DNA of 64,000 nt from Pseudoalteromonas haloplanktis ATCC 14393 (GCF_000238355.1 NZ_AHCA01000016.1:1-64000); one strand, 5' to 3'. Numbered from the stretch's first letter, positions 21,443-31,010 are shown. Notes: a model not told the origin generated them from the letters alone. Program-made: numbers and translations.

Positions 21443-24073
21443 TTACAGTTTGATTTCTAAGCCTATGGTGACAGTACGTCCAGGCTCTGGGACAGCAACA
21501 ATTGAGCCAGCAGAAACAGCGTAACGGTCGGTCACATTGGTGATTGAGGTATAAGCACTAAAGCGTGGGCTAAATGTATAGTCTAAATACATATCAAGCT
21601 GATAACTAGCAGGAATATACGCTAGTACATTGGCTGCACCTGTGCCTGACAAAAATCCGCCTGGATGAGACTTATCTGAATGTTTTTTATAAATAAAACC
21701 AGCATCAAGAGCATCATCAAAGAGGGTGAAGCCAAGTGTTGCTACATAGTTTTTTTCTGGTGGAATACGCAGTGGAGTTAAGCTGCCTGAAAAACCTAAG
21801 TTATTACAAGTTGCTACGCCAGCAAGTTCCGCCATTTGTGCAGAGCAAATTTCAATATTCTGATATTTAGTAATGGATGCCGAGGCATATACGTATTGAC
21901 TCGTATAGTTAAGCAATACCTCTATACCCGGTAAAGTAAAGCTATCGTAATTGGTAAAGGTTGAGGACGTTTCAAGCCACTCAGGCGCCGCAGGATCTAA
22001 GTTGGGTAGATTGGCCGTGGCAATCATATCTTTAATTTGCGTATCAAAATAGTTAGCGGCAATGGTTAATGAATCTGTTGTTACTAGCGCTCCACTGAAC
22101 TGGCTTTCCACACCGACTTCAAATGAATTAGTTTGCTCTGGGGCAACTGGGTAATAAGGAGAGTATGAGAATACCTCATTTGAAACTGTGGTCTCATACA
22201 CACTCGGCATTCTATAAGCGTGGCTGTATTTTGCTTTTAAGGTCGTATTGCTAAGTAATTGATAATAAAGCTGCGCAGTAAAATCAGTTTTCTCATCAAA
22301 TTCTTGGTTCAAGCCGGTTTGATAATCTTCAGTTTCAGCATTGTGGATATTGGCATTAAGTACTAATTCTAGCGCGTCGAAGTCTAGCTGCGCATTGGCA
22401 AATAAGCTTTGGCTGGTTTGTTTACCGTTACGTGACGTTGTCGTGCCTGACCAAAAGTTGTCTTCAGAGCCTTCTTTTGGTGTGAGCTTTTCATCTTGCC
22501 ACGAAAACCCCGTTGTTAGTACGGTAGGAATGGAATCTGCAAGTTTAAAAGTCGCTGTATTATAAACACTGACACCGTGACGTCGGTTTGAGTATTCGTG
22601 TAAATACTGCAGTGCATTTGGGCCTAAATTCGATCCTAATGCATTGTATTGTTTAAGCTTTGCATTGGTACTCCACAGATTAACCTTTAAATCAACCTTG
22701 TTATTATTGGTGGGTAAATAATGGTAAGTTGCGCTGGCGCTATTTACATGGGCAGTACCTGGCTCCCATTGTGGCATGGCTTCAATGCCTTGTGGAATAA
22801 TACCAAAAGTACCATCGGGTAAGCGCCAGTAATCACCCTCTGTATATTTTAACCAATACGATGCAAGCATTTCACCGGCTTCTTGTTGATGGTGGCGAGT
22901 ATTTACTTCTACGCTGTGCTCGTCATTAAAAGCGTAATTAAACTTGGCAAGGTAAGACTCACTGGCAAAGCTGGTGTTAACCACTTCTGCACCTTGATTG
23001 ACGGGAGGCAGTCGTTCAAAGCCGCTATCGGTTACATCAACAAACTGATCATAACCATGACTCCCAGCAAAATAATTGCCGGTTTCTTTTTTACTGTAGG
23101 CAAGTACCCCGCTAAAATCATCGCCTTTGTAAGCTGATGCCAGTACCAAGCCGCCATTTTCAAATTGGCTACTGTCTTGATCTTGAGTTACTTGATAATA
23201 CTCTTGTTGCCAAGGATCATCGCTTATCTCGGGTGTTTTATTGTTGTTGTAAGTTTTTAATTTCATTAACACACCAAACTCTTGATTGGCGCTTAAAATA
23301 TCGCTCGGGTTGAGGGTGCTAATTGTGACCGTACCGCCAATAGCACCTGCACCATAAGGTGAAACTCGACTAGAGGCGCCTTTTTCAACACTGACTGTGC
23401 TGATCAAATCAGAATCAATATAGGTTCTGTCAGATGTACCCATATAGCCTCGGTTGGTATGGGTTGACTGCAAACTCCCATCAATAAAAACCGGCACACG
23501 GCCTTCCCCCTGTACACCACGAATACCAATATCCAGTGCACCAGCTTCATTACGCAGGTTGTTAGCTTCAATACTGGTATGAGTTGAGAAAATATCAGCG
23601 TTGGAACTACCTTTAGTACGCTCTAACTGTTCGCGATTGAGGTTTATTTGATCGCCTTTGACAACAATGACTTCGATGTCGTCAGCGTGTTTTGGCTGCT
23701 CTGCTAAATTAGCCTGCAAATCAGCGGGAGCAGTTGTTGTGGCTGTTGTGTCAGTACCTTTGAGGATAATAGTGTTGCCCACTATTTCAGCTATTATTGC
23801 CGTGCCTTGCAAGGTTTGCGTTAATGCATCGCGTACTGTTTTTTGCCCATACAAAGCGGGTGCTTGCAAGTTATCAAGTAAATTTGCATCTGCGATTAAG
23901 CTCATATCAGCTTGTTCAGCGAGTTGGTTAAGTGCTTGGCTAAGTGGTTGTTGAGCAATATTAAAGGTGACTATATTGCTCTGTGCTTGAGCCGCTAAAG
24001 GCTGGCTTAACACTAGCCCTAAAGCAAGCGTGAGAGTGGTTAACTTTGAACAGTGTCGCGAAGTGCTGAGCAT
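21443..24073 (-). CDS. FecA-type TonB-dependent transducer receptor with STN domain
   Basis: This 876-residue outer-membrane protein has a signal peptide, an N-terminal STN signalling domain (residues about 33-108, FNIAQQPLSQALNQLAEQAD), a TonB box (IEVIVV, about 134-139), a plug (VFIDGSLQSTHTNRG, GAGAIGGTVTISTL) and a barrel ending in GLEIKL. The STN domain interacts with FecR to report ligand binding, and fecR and fecI lie directly upstream in order. The plug layout with IDGSLQ...RGYMGTSDRTYID resembles hemophore/heme receptors of the HasR class, but FRAP and NPNL heme motifs are not evident, so the ligand is uncertain. A Fur-like site lies just before the gene. Confidence 0.9.
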   Translation of the reverse strand: MLSTSRHCSKLTTLTLALGLVLSQPLAAQAQSNIVTFNIAQQPLSQALNQLAEQADMSLIADANLLDNLQAPALYGQKTVRDALTQTLQGTAIIAEIVGNTIILKGTDTTATTTAPADLQANLAEQPKHADDIEVIVVKGDQINLNREQLERTKGSSNADIFSTHTSIEANNLRNEAGALDIGIRGVQGEGRVPVFIDGSLQSTHTNRGYMGTSDRTYIDSDLISTVSVEKGASSRVSPYGAGAIGGTVTISTLNPSDILSANQEFGVLMKLKTYNNNKTPEISDDPWQQEYYQVTQDQDSSQFENGGLVLASAYKGDDFSGVLAYSKKETGNYFAGSHGYDQFVDVTDSGFERLPPVNQGAEVVNTSFASESYLAKFNYAFNDEHSVEVNTRHHQQEAGEMLASYWLKYTEGDYWRLPDGTFGIIPQGIEAMPQWEPGTAHVNSASATYHYLPTNNNKVDLKVNLWSTNAKLKQYNALGSNLGPNALQYLHEYSNRRHGVSVYNTATFKLADSIPTVLTTGFSWQDEKLTPKEGSEDNFWSGTTTSRNGKQTSQSLFANAQLDFDALELVLNANIHNAETEDYQTGLNQEFDEKTDFTAQLYYQLLSNTTLKAKYSHAYRMPSVYETTVSNEVFSYSPYYPVAPEQTNSFEVGVESQFSGALVTTDSLTIAANYFDTQIKDMIATANLPNLDPAAPEWLETSSTFTNYDSFTLPGIEVLLNYTSQYVYASASITKYQNIEICSAQMAELAGVATCNNLGFSGSLTPLRIPPEKNYVATLGFTLFDDALDAGFIYKKHSDKSHPGGFLSGTGAANVLAYIPASYQLDMYLDYTFSPRFSAYTSITNVTDRYAVSAGSIVAVPEPGRTVTIGLEIKL

Positions 24074-24110
24074 TGTAATTGTTCCATATAAAGCAAAATT
24101 GATTTATATG

Positions 24111-24132
24111 AAAACGAATGAAAATGAGAATC
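24111..24132. promoter_or_regulatory. Fur-box-like site before the transducer receptor
   Basis: The run AACGAATGAAAATGAGAATC has repeated NATNA hexamer-like steps similar to degenerate Fur sites and lies 38-59 bases upstream of the receptor start. It is a weak match. Confidence 0.35.
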
Positions 24133-24163
24133 CCTCAATAAATTTTGAGTTTTTTTAAATTAA

Positions 24164-25117
24164 TTAATTTTCACTCATAACCACATGATTATTATTGTTT
24201 TTAATTTCTATAGGCAATACGTGGGGAAGAAGATTTAAAAAATTGTCCAGCTCATTAGCATTAAATGTACCTGAAATCATCATGTTTCTAACGCTGAGTT
24301 TGGTAAATTCAAAGTTAACATCGTGATAGCGGGTAAACTCAGCACATACTTCGTATAGGGGCACATTGTTAAAGACTAAGCGGCCGTTACGCCACGCATC
24401 GACAAGGTGTGGATTTATATTTTGCACCTCGACTCCTTGTTTTGTCAGTACGGCTTGTTGCCCCTGAACTAGTTCAATGAGGTGCTGTGAGTTATCAGTG
24501 CTCTGTACTTTTACACGGCCATGATCAACGCTTATCCGCGTGCTATTGCTTTTACTATCAACACTAAAGCGAGTACCTAACACGGTAATATTTGCGCCGT
24601 TAGTATTTACAATAAAGGGACGCTGTGGATCTTTGGCAATATCAAATAAGGCACGACCTTGCTTTAACTGGCTGACTCTTTGCTTAGCATCAAACACTAA
24701 TAACAGTTGGCTTTGCGCATCCAAACTGAGCTGACTACCATCGGGTAGTTCAAAGTCGATTTGTTCTCCCCGCGCTGATTGATATTGAGCATGAAAACTT
24801 GGCAAGTCACTGTTTGGCCAATACTGATAACTAATAAGGCTGATCACCATCAGTGCTGCACAGGCGGCGATAGCCCATATTTTACTCAAGCCTGAGTGCT
24901 TGGTTGCATCATTAACTTTGGCTGTTTGTGCATCGTCAAATTTTGCCAGTAGTAGGTTTACTTGCTGAGTTTCTTGATAAGCTGCTTGGTGTGCTGGGCT
25001 TTCATTTAGCCAATGCATAAATGCTTGTTGCTGGGTTTTATTTAAACCAGTTCGTTGTAGCTCGAGCCAGTGGTTAGCCTGCTGTTGAAGTTGCAAAGGT
25101 GTTTGATGACGGGTCAT
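24164..25117 (-). CDS. FecR-type anti-sigma factor/regulator
   Basis: The N-terminal cytoplasmic part (QQANHWLELQRTG, then FMHWLNESPAHQAAY) matches the DUF4880 sigma-binding region. One membrane helix follows around residues 86-102 (IWAAACAALMVISLISY), then a periplasmic FecR domain (GEQIDFELPDGSQLSLDAQS and GRALFDIAKDPQRPFIVNT). It transmits the signal from the STN domain of the receptor to the ECF sigma factor. It lies 17 bases after the sigma gene and 90 bases before the receptor gene on the minus strand. Confidence 0.92.
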   Translation of the reverse strand: MTRHQTPLQLQQQANHWLELQRTGLNKTQQQAFMHWLNESPAHQAAYQETQQVNLLLAKFDDAQTAKVNDATKHSGLSKIWAIAACAALMVISLISYQYWPNSDLPSFHAQYQSARGEQIDFELPDGSQLSLDAQSQLLLVFDAKQRVSQLKQGRALFDIAKDPQRPFIVNTNGANITVLGTRFSVDSKSNSTRISVDHGRVKVQSTDNSQHLIELVQGQQAVLTKQGVEVQNINPHLVDAWRNGRLVFNNVPLYEVCAEFTRYHDVNFEFTKLSVRNMMISGTFNANELDNFLNLLPHVLPIEIKNNNNHVVMSEN

Positions 25118-25134
25118 GATTGTTATTCTCGCAC

Positions 25135-25602
25135 TTATTTCTTTATTGCATCACGGCATGCAAGCATGGCTGTCGCTAAATGTTTTTCCACCATACTTAC
25201 TGAAATACCCATTTGTTCGGCTACTTGTTGGTAGCTTAGATTTTTAAATTTATACAGCGTAAAGGCTTGTTTAGTTTTCAGTGGCAGCTGATCAATGCAA
25301 GTATAAAGTAATTCGAGCTGTTGTTGGCTAGCTAATTTTGCTTCAGGCTCATAATCACAGGGGGCAACGAGTTCGCATTCTATGGGATCAACGAACTTCT
25401 GGTTGCGGCGATAATGATCGATCACAATATTTTTAGCTGCAGTAAAAAATAGTGCCCGTTGGTGATTTTCATCGTAGTTTGTTTGATTAATGCGCCCACG
25501 GAGTAATCGAGTATAAGCTTCTTGTACTATGTTTTCGGCTTTATCACGACAGCCCACAGAGCGAGAAATAAAGCTTAGAACTTCAGCGTAATGTCGTTCC
25601 AA
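25135..25602 (-). CDS. FecI-type ECF sigma factor
   Basis: Region 2 (VGCRDKAENIVQEAYTRLLR and FFTAAKNIVIDHYRRNQKFV) and region 4 (LPLKTKQAFTLYKFKNLSYQQVAE... with helix-turn-helix) are both present in 155 residues. The likely start is TTG giving ERHYAEVLSFISR. It should direct RNA polymerase to the downstream receptor promoter when FecR is triggered. A good Fur-like site lies 53-74 bases upstream, so iron would repress the whole system. Confidence 0.9.
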   Translation of the reverse strand: MERHYAEVLSFISRSVGCRDKAENIVQEAYTRLLRGRINQTNYDENHQRALFFTAAKNIVIDHYRRNQKFVDPIECELVAPCDYEPEAKLASQQQLELLYTCIDQLPLKTKQAFTLYKFKNLSYQQVAEQMGISVSMVEKHLATAMLACRDAIKK

Positions 25603-25654
25603 TGTGTACCATCCGTTTCCAAAAAAGAGCCAGATGTTAGCGGTTTATTTAGTA

Positions 25655-25676
25655 AATAGCAATTATTATCGTTTAT
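25655..25676. promoter_or_regulatory. Fur-box-like site before the ECF sigma gene
   Basis: On the minus strand the site reads ATAAACGATAATAATTGCT, close to the Fur operator GATAATGATAATCATTATC with the GATAAT core. It lies upstream of the sigma gene start. Confidence 0.55.
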
Positions 25677-25745
25677 AAATATTGTGAATTCTCGATTGTG
25701 TGCGGTTATTACTGTGCAGAATGAAAGTAAGCGTAGGTGAGAATG

Positions 25746-25767
25746 CACCCAGCAAACACGCTGGGTG
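25746..25767 (-). terminator. Hairpin after the porin gene
   Basis: A perfect 8-bp stem CACCCAGC / GCTGGGTG with a 6-base loop lies 12 bases beyond the porin stop on the minus strand. Confidence 0.65.
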
Positions 25768-25778
25768 ACTGAATAAGC

Positions 25779-27080
25779 CTAAAAATAATAGCCTATATTG
25801 ATATTAAAGCGACGTTCTGTTTCATCGCTATCGCCTGCGACAGAGCCGCCAACAAAAGCTTGGTTTCGAGCATGCACTAAATCAAAGTAGGTAAATAAGC
25901 CACCTGCAGCAACGGATACGCCGGTCACATTCATCCAAGTATCTGCGGTATCATCAGACTTGTTATAAACAGCGCTGTAATCATTGTAAAATTGCAGATT
26001 GCTCACAGGCCCCCATTCTACCGGTAAACTATACGCGACATTCAAACTGCTGGTGGTTGCATCGGCTGCAATTGAGTCATAAAACGCATAGGCGCCTACC
26101 GCGATGCGGTTGGTGTCATCAATGTTGTAATCATATTCTCCATGCTGTAGCTGAATATTCCAGTTATTAATATTGCTATTTACATGCAATGCCCATGCAT
26201 TGTAACTTCCGGCACGCTCTTGGCCGTCATGTAAGCCCCCAGCTAAGCCAGATACACCCACTTCGGTGATCATGCCTTCACCGTGTTCAAAGTAATAAGC
26301 GTAGCGCCCTGTAAAGGTATTGTACTCACCAAGCTCTCTGGTTGGTGTAGCATAAATACCTTCGTCGGCGGTGCGGCTGCCGACAATATCGTACGAATAG
26401 CGGTGGCTACGATCTTCTACGTAACCATCAATCCCACCGAGTTCATCGTTTTTGAAAAACCCTAAGTCTAATTGCCAGTTATCAGCCACTTTGCGTTTAA
26501 ACATTATCCCTAAATCATGGTCATCTTCGAGGCCAAGGTAGTAGTTTGCGCTAAAAAAGTAGTTATGCGAATTATATGGATCGTTACCAAATGGGACTTT
26601 TGTTATACCTACCTGCATTTGCCAATCATCAGTAAATTGATACCCTGCCCAAGCTGATTTTATCGCGGTCATGTAATCAAAAAAGCGAATTTCGCCGCCT
26701 ATCAACACGCCGCCGATATCACCAGAAACATTTAAACGGAAGATATCAAAATCAAAATCGCCACCGCGATTTTTATTACCGTCATCGTAAGAAGTATGGC
26801 TGTAGTTGGTACGAATCGCGCCACCAAACTTTACCCCAGATAACGCTGTTTCAGTATTATCCTGCGCTTGCTTTGCAATGATCTCGTTTTGCTGCTCAAG
26901 CTGTTGGTTAATTTTTGTTTGTTTGGCTTTTTCAGCGGCTAACTGCTGTTGTAGTTGCTGCATTTGTTGTTGCAGTTGATTTAGTTGGGCTTGTATAGCT
27001 TCAATGTTCGAAGAAGCGTATGAGGCGCTAGTTGTAACGCCTAGCATAGTTGCGACAGCCAACTGAGATAGTTTGAGCAT
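25779..27080 (-). CDS. Outer-membrane porin with N-terminal coiled coil (OprO/OprP-like)
   Basis: After a signal peptide (ending SASYA) there is a Gln-rich coiled coil (about residues 24-75, with QLNQLQQQMQQLQQQLAAEK), then a beta-barrel starting GVKFGGAIRTNYSHTSYDDG and ending with the typical terminal aromatic (INIGYYF). This layout is like the phosphate-selective porins OprO/OprP and related trimeric porins, in which the coiled coil spans the periplasm. The substrate is not clear. It is a single-gene unit with its own terminator. Confidence 0.78.
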   Translation of the reverse strand: MLKLSQLAVATMLGVTTSASYASSNIEAIQAQLNQLQQQMQQLQQQLAAEKAKQTKINQQLEQQNEIIAKQAQDNTETALSGVKFGGAIRTNYSHTSYDDGNKNRGGDFDFDIFRLNVSGDIGGVLIGGEIRFFDYMTAIKSAWAGYQFTDDWQMQVGITKVPFGNDPYNSHNYFFSANYYLGLEDDHDLGIMFKRKVADNWQLDLGFFKNDELGGIDGYVEDRSHRYSYDIVGSRTADEGIYATPTRELGEYNTFTGRYAYYFEHGEGMITEVGVSGLAGGLHDGQERAGSYNAWALHVNSNINNWNIQLQHGEYDYNIDDTNRIAVGAYAFYDSIAADATTSSLNVAYSLPVEWGPVSNLQFYNDYSAVYNKSDDTADTWMNVTGVSVAAGGLFTYFDLVHARNQAFVGGSVAGDSDETERRFNINIGYYF

Positions 27081-27184
27081 GATATATCGCTAATCTAGAA
27101 ATGGATATAGATAGGATAGACTAATTGTACCTCAAACCCAAGTTGGTCATTTATAAACTATGCTTAAATGTATGTTTAATATAT

Positions 27185-27679
27185 TTATTCTGTTATTTTT
27201 CCTTCAGCAGCTCGGGTAAGCAGACCCACTTCTAATAATGGTGCCGCGTCGATACTTTGTGCATCCATCATAGTTGCAATGCGCTGCATTGATGAAAGTA
27301 ACTGGCTTTGTTCCCACTCTTCTAAAGCGCTAAATTGTTCGATAAAGTGCTCTTGCAAAGGTTGTGGCGCTGCTAGCAATATAGACTTACCACTTTGTGT
27401 TAAATACAGACTGACTCGACGCTTATCTAATTGGCTACGCACACGAGTCACTAAATCTCGGTTCTCTAAGCGGTCTAAAATATTGGTAACAGTTGCGGGG
27501 CTTAAATTAACATTTTGCGCGATGCGACTGGCGGTAATACCGTCTGTTTGAGCGACTTCTGTCATAATTAGTAGCTGTGGACCGGTCAGACCTGACGTTT
27601 TATTTAACTGCTTAGAGTGCAGATCGATCGCGCGGATCACTTTACGTAAAGAAACCAATAACTCGTCATATTTTTTCAT
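27185..27679 (-). CDS. MarR family transcriptional regulator
   Basis: The winged helix region has GITASRIAQNVNLSPATVTN followed by ILDRLENRDLVTRVRSQLDKRRVSLYLT, the classic MarR recognition helix and wing. The length of 164 residues is normal. I chose the ATG giving MKKYDELLVSL, which has GAGATAAAA just before it; a start 15 codons earlier lacks one. Its target is unknown. Direct repeats at 27725-27752 lie in its own promoter region and could be operator half-sites. Confidence 0.85.
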   Translation of the reverse strand: MKKYDELLVSLRKVIRAIDLHSKQLNKTSGLTGPQLLIMTEVAQTDGITASRIAQNVNLSPATVTNILDRLENRDLVTRVRSQLDKRRVSLYLTQSGKSILLAAPQPLQEHFIEQFSALEEWEQSQLLSSMQRIATMMDAQSIDAAPLLEVGLLTRAAEGKITE

Positions 27680-27724
27680 TTTTATCTCATTAGCAGCAGG
27701 TTTGCAGTTTAGGTGTGATCGCAA

Positions 27725-27752
27725 CTAATAAATATTACACATCTAATAAATA
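27725..27752. repeat. Direct repeat CTAATAAATA x2 upstream of marR
   Basis: The 10-base sequence occurs at 27725-27734 and 27743-27752, 18 bases apart, directly upstream of the marR start. It could be a regulator site, or it could be chance in AT-rich DNA. Confidence 0.35.
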
Positions 27753-27926
27753 GAGTTCAAATTAATGAAGAGGATTAATACTGTAATACTGGCTTTACAG
27801 AGTGGTTTAAAGACTTTTTATATTATTTGAGTTGAAATCAATTTCCTCTAAAACATCGTTGTTAAATTACACGTTATTACCAGATATTTTACTAATAAGA
27901 AGCGACAGAGTGAAAAATTATAGAAT

Positions 27927-27956
27927 TTGACACAAAAACTCACTAAATAATATTTA
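27927..27956 (+). promoter_or_regulatory. Candidate sigma-70 promoter for the mutarotase gene
   Basis: A perfect -35 TTGACA (27927-27932) is followed after 18 bases by TATTTA (27951-27956), about 60 bases before the gene start. The rest of the AT-rich gap 27680-28014 holds no other feature I can support. Confidence 0.5.
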
Positions 27957-28014
27957 CTAACAGGCCGAGTATTGGGTAAGGTGGGTTAGGCTTTTCATTT
28001 TTATGGGACGTATT

Positions 28015-28866
28015 ATGAAGTTATCTCCATCTGTAAGCATAGAACAAACAGACACAGGCTTAGAGTATATTAATGTTGCAAGTGAGTTTTGTAGCGCGAA
28101 AATTTTCCTACAGGGCGCGCAGCTCACTGAATTTACACCAACTGACAAAAAACCTTTAATCTGGGTATCAAGCGAAGAAGATTACCAAGAAGGCAAAAGT
28201 GTACGTGGTGGTATTCCCATTTGCTGGCCATGGTTTGGGGTTAATGCAAATCCAGATTGGCCAATTCATGGTGTCGCGCGCACAAGCCTATGGCGTGCGA
28301 ATGAAGTATCTGAGCAAGATGATGAAATACGTGTCAGTTTAACTCTGCCGATGGCTCAAGTGGATGAGACTTATTGGCCGCATAAATCAACGCTTAAAGT
28401 GGAATTTATACTAACAACTAAGCTTGAAGTGCGTTTAACAACAACAAATCTAAGCGATCAAACGATTACGTTTACGCAAGCACTGCACACCTACTTCCCA
28501 ACACCAGCAATTACTGAAACTCAGGTTGATGGACTACAAGGCTCAAAATATATTGAATTTGCTGAGGGCCCATTTGAACAAAATGAACTGGTTGGTTTTG
28601 CTCGTGAAACAGACATGGTTTATACCCAAGCTGCTGCGACACAGCGTATCATTACCCCTGATGGTATTATTGAAGTAGGCCGCGAAAATTCAACATCGTG
28701 CGTACTATGGAACCCATGGATTGATAAATCAAAACGTTTATCTAATTTTGCTGATGACGAATACCACACGATGTTGTGTTTAGAAGCCGCAAATGTAATG
28801 GATGACAGTGCTGTTGTAGCCCCAGGTGCAAGCCATACTTTAGCGACGACCATTCGTTGGGTTTAA
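28015..28866 (+). CDS. Glucose-6-phosphate 1-epimerase (D-hexose-6-phosphate mutarotase, YeaD-like)
   Basis: The protein matches YeaD-type aldose epimerases: LIWVSSEEDY, SVRGGIPICWPWFG, PIHGVARTSLW and ALHTYFPT with the catalytic His region. These enzymes interconvert the alpha and beta forms of hexose 6-phosphates. I chose the ATG at 28015 because GGGACG lies just upstream; an in-frame ATG at 28003 lacks a ribosome site. The length of about 283 residues fits the family. It has its own promoter and terminator. Confidence 0.88.
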   Translation: MKLSPSVSIEQTDTGLEYINVASEFCSAKIFLQGAQLTEFTPTDKKPLIWVSSEEDYQEGKSVRGGIPICWPWFGVNANPDWPIHGVARTSLWRANEVSEQDDEIRVSLTLPMAQVDETYWPHKSTLKVEFILTTKLEVRLTTTNLSDQTITFTQALHTYFPTPAITETQVDGLQGSKYIEFAEGPFEQNELVGFARETDMVYTQAAATQRIITPDGIIEVGRENSTSCVLWNPWIDKSKRLSNFADDEYHTMLCLEAANVMDDSAVVAPGASHTLATTIRWV

Positions 28867-28895
28867 TACATAGGTTATAGTGGTATTATAAATTG

Positions 28896-28922
28896 AGCCA
28901 ACGCCTTACTACGTTGGCTTTT
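28896..28922 (+). terminator. Terminator after the mutarotase gene
   Basis: The stem AGCCAACG / CGTTGGCT with an 8-base loop is followed by TTTT, just before the ribosome binding site of the next gene. Confidence 0.75.
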
Positions 28923-28933
28923 AAGGAATTAAA

Positions 28934-29491
28934 GTGTTCGAAAACCACCAATTAGACGCCTTGCCTCAACATCAAAAAATTATTTTTAAGCCGCTTGCAG
29001 AAAAGGCGTTATTACACGCTCAGCTAAGTTGGCTATTGTTTTATATTCCATTAATGGCTGCCTTAGCGGTGGTTTGCTTTTTTAACCACGCTTTTGCTGC
29101 TATTGCGCAAACACCGTTACTCATTGCTTTACCAAGCATTTTGGTTATCTCCTTACTGTATAATATCGTAAGTATACGATTGAAAGGAATTGCTATGCGC
29201 GAGCATGATATTGCGTATCGTAAAGGGGTTATCTGGCAACAAGTGACTGTTTTACCGCTGGCACGGATACAACATACTGAAATTCATCGTGGGCCCCTAG
29301 AGCGAAAATTGGGCTTGGCGAGCTTGCGATTATACAGCGCGGGTGGCATGAGTGCAGACCTTAATATCAGTGGCTTAAGCCATGACGATTGCAAAGACAT
29401 TCGTCAATTTATTCAAAAGTACACCGAAGCGAGGCAAACATCTGTCCATAGTTCAGCGCCGCTTAGTGATAATAATGAGTTAGTCGGATGA
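28934..29491 (+). CDS. Bacterial PH-domain (YdbS-like) membrane protein
   Basis: The 185-residue protein has two adjacent membrane helices (about residues 32-75) and a bPH2/DUF304 domain with YRKGVIWQQVTVLPLARIQH and GPLERKLGLASLRLYSAGG, typical of YdbS. It starts at GTG with AAGG upstream. The stop overlaps the start of the next, YdbT-like gene by ATGA, and the YdbS/YdbT pair is conserved in many bacteria. The function is unknown; a complex at the inner membrane is likely. Confidence 0.85.
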   Translation: MFENHQLDALPQHQKIIFKPLAEKALLHAQLSWLLFYIPLMAALAVVCFFNHAFAAIAQTPLLIALPSILVISLLYNIVSIRLKGIAMREHDIAYRKGVIWQQVTVLPLARIQHTEIHRGPLERKLGLASLRLYSAGGMSADLNISGLSHDDCKDIRQFIQKYTEARQTSVHSSAPLSDNNELVG

Positions 29492-31005
29492 ATAACATAG
29501 TGTGGCAGCGTGTATCGCCCTGGGCGCTTGGTTATTTTGTATTACATTTTGCGTTTCGATTTGTAAAAGACGGTATTTTTAATTTACTGCCAATTTTGGT
29601 GGTGTTTGTTACCCAAGTGCAAAACAAGCTGTTTTGGGGGCAGGTAGCTGTCGCAATAGCGGTTGTTGCGTTATTGGTTTATTCGTTTGCCTATTACGTT
29701 AACTTCCGTTTTTGTATTTCTGATGAGCATGAGATCTTGCTCAATAAAGGGGTGTTTAAAAAAGAGCGCTTAACGCTTAACTTTTTAAGGGTGCAAAACG
29801 TTAATATTACGGAGCCGTTTTATTTTAAACCACTTGGCTTAGTTAATTGTATTTTTGATGCCGCAGGTAGTGTGGGTCAAGAGGCTGTACTACCAGGGGT
29901 GACAACTCAATATGCTGAACAAATACGCGAGCAGGTGCTGGCTTTTAAAGAAACGCAGCAAGCAGATGAGTTGCAACCACGTACTGAAGATACACGGCCA
30001 AATGCTATGGAACATCACTTAGCGCTAACGAATAAAGAAGTTGCGAAGTTTGGCTTGATGTCGAACATGGCGATTTTAGCGCTGGCTGCGCTTGCGCCAT
30101 TTATGAATGTGATGCTGGATTTTCTAGAAGAAGTCGTGATCAACCGCCTTGAATCTTTTTATCAGCAAGAAGTTGGCATGTTGGTGGATGCAGCGGCGTT
30201 AGCTGTTTTTTCGCTACTTGTGGTGATCGTTGTGATTGCGGTTTTGTTATCGATATTGATGTCGTTAATTCGCTTTTACAATTATCAGTTGTACTTTCAG
30301 GGAGGAAAATTTAAACGCATTGCAGGGTTGTTAGAACGTCATCAACTGTCGGTCAGTTTTGAAAAAGTGCAATCGATTGTGATTAAGCAAAACTTAATTG
30401 CGCGATTATTAAAGCGTTATACCGTGCAATGTTTCCAAGCTTCTAGCGGTGGCTTTGCGGGCGCTAAGAGTAAACAAAGTTTAGTAATGCCCGTGCTTGA
30501 TGTTGAGCAAGTTAACCAGGTGTGTCAGTGGTTGTATCCATGGCTTGATTTTAAGGCCCTTAATTTTAAAAGGGTTGAAAGAGCATTATTAATTAAAAAT
30601 ATGTTCGTATACGCCTTAATTCCTAGCTTACTCTTTGCTGGGCTGTGCATGATGAGTGACACGCTAACACCTGCTTATGGGGTATTAAGCTTTTTGCTGT
30701 TAAGCGTTTTAGTGTATTTATCATATAGTCGTTATGGCTATTACTTTTACCAACATGAAGGCCGCTTTTATGGAGTATTTCGCAGCGGTATGATTGGCGT
30801 ACAATATAGAGTCTTTGAGTTATATAAAGCACAAAGCACACACAGTACGAGTACTTTCCTGATGCGTAAAGCGAAGTTGAAGAGCTTGTCTATACAACTT
30901 GCAGCAGGCATAGTTTCCTTGCCTTACCTCACGACAGAACGAGCTGATGAGATTATCAACTTTACTTTGTACCAAGCTGAATCAGATCTACGAAGTTGGA
31001 TGTAA
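29488..31005 (+). CDS. Bacterial PH-domain (YdbT-like) membrane protein
   Basis: This is a 505-residue polytopic protein with helices around residues 10-30, 48-68, 190-210, 243-265 and 370-410. It has bPH2/DUF304 repeats, for example KGVFKKERLTLNFLRVQNVN and GLLERHQLSVSFEKVQSIVI. It is translationally coupled to the YdbS-like gene. E. coli ydbS-ydbT has the same order. In Bacillus the YdbS/YdbT proteins affect resistance to certain bacteriocins, but no role is established here. Confidence 0.85.
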   Translation: MNNIVWQRVSPWALGYFVLHFAFRFVKDGIFNLLPILVVFVTQVQNKLFWGQVAVAIAVVALLVYSFAYYVNFRFCISDEHEILLNKGVFKKERLTLNFLRVQNVNITEPFYFKPLGLVNCIFDAAGSVGQEAVLPGVTTQYAEQIREQVLAFKETQQADELQPRTEDTRPNAMEHHLALTNKEVAKFGLMSNMAILALAALAPFMNVMLDFLEEVVINRLESFYQQEVGMLVDAAALAVFSLLVVIVVIAVLLSILMSLIRFYNYQLYFQGGKFKRIAGLLERHQLSVSFEKVQSIVIKQNLIARLLKRYTVQCFQASSGGFAGAKSKQSLVMPVLDVEQVNQVCQWLYPWLDFKALNFKRVERALLIKNMFVYALIPSLLFAGLCMMSDTLTPAYGVLSFLLLSVLVYLSYSRYGYYFYQHEGRFYGVFRSGMIGVQYRVFELYKAQSTHSTSTFLMRKAKLKSLSIQLAAGIVSLPYLTTERADEIINFTLYQAESDLRSWM

Positions 31006-31010
31006 AAAAC

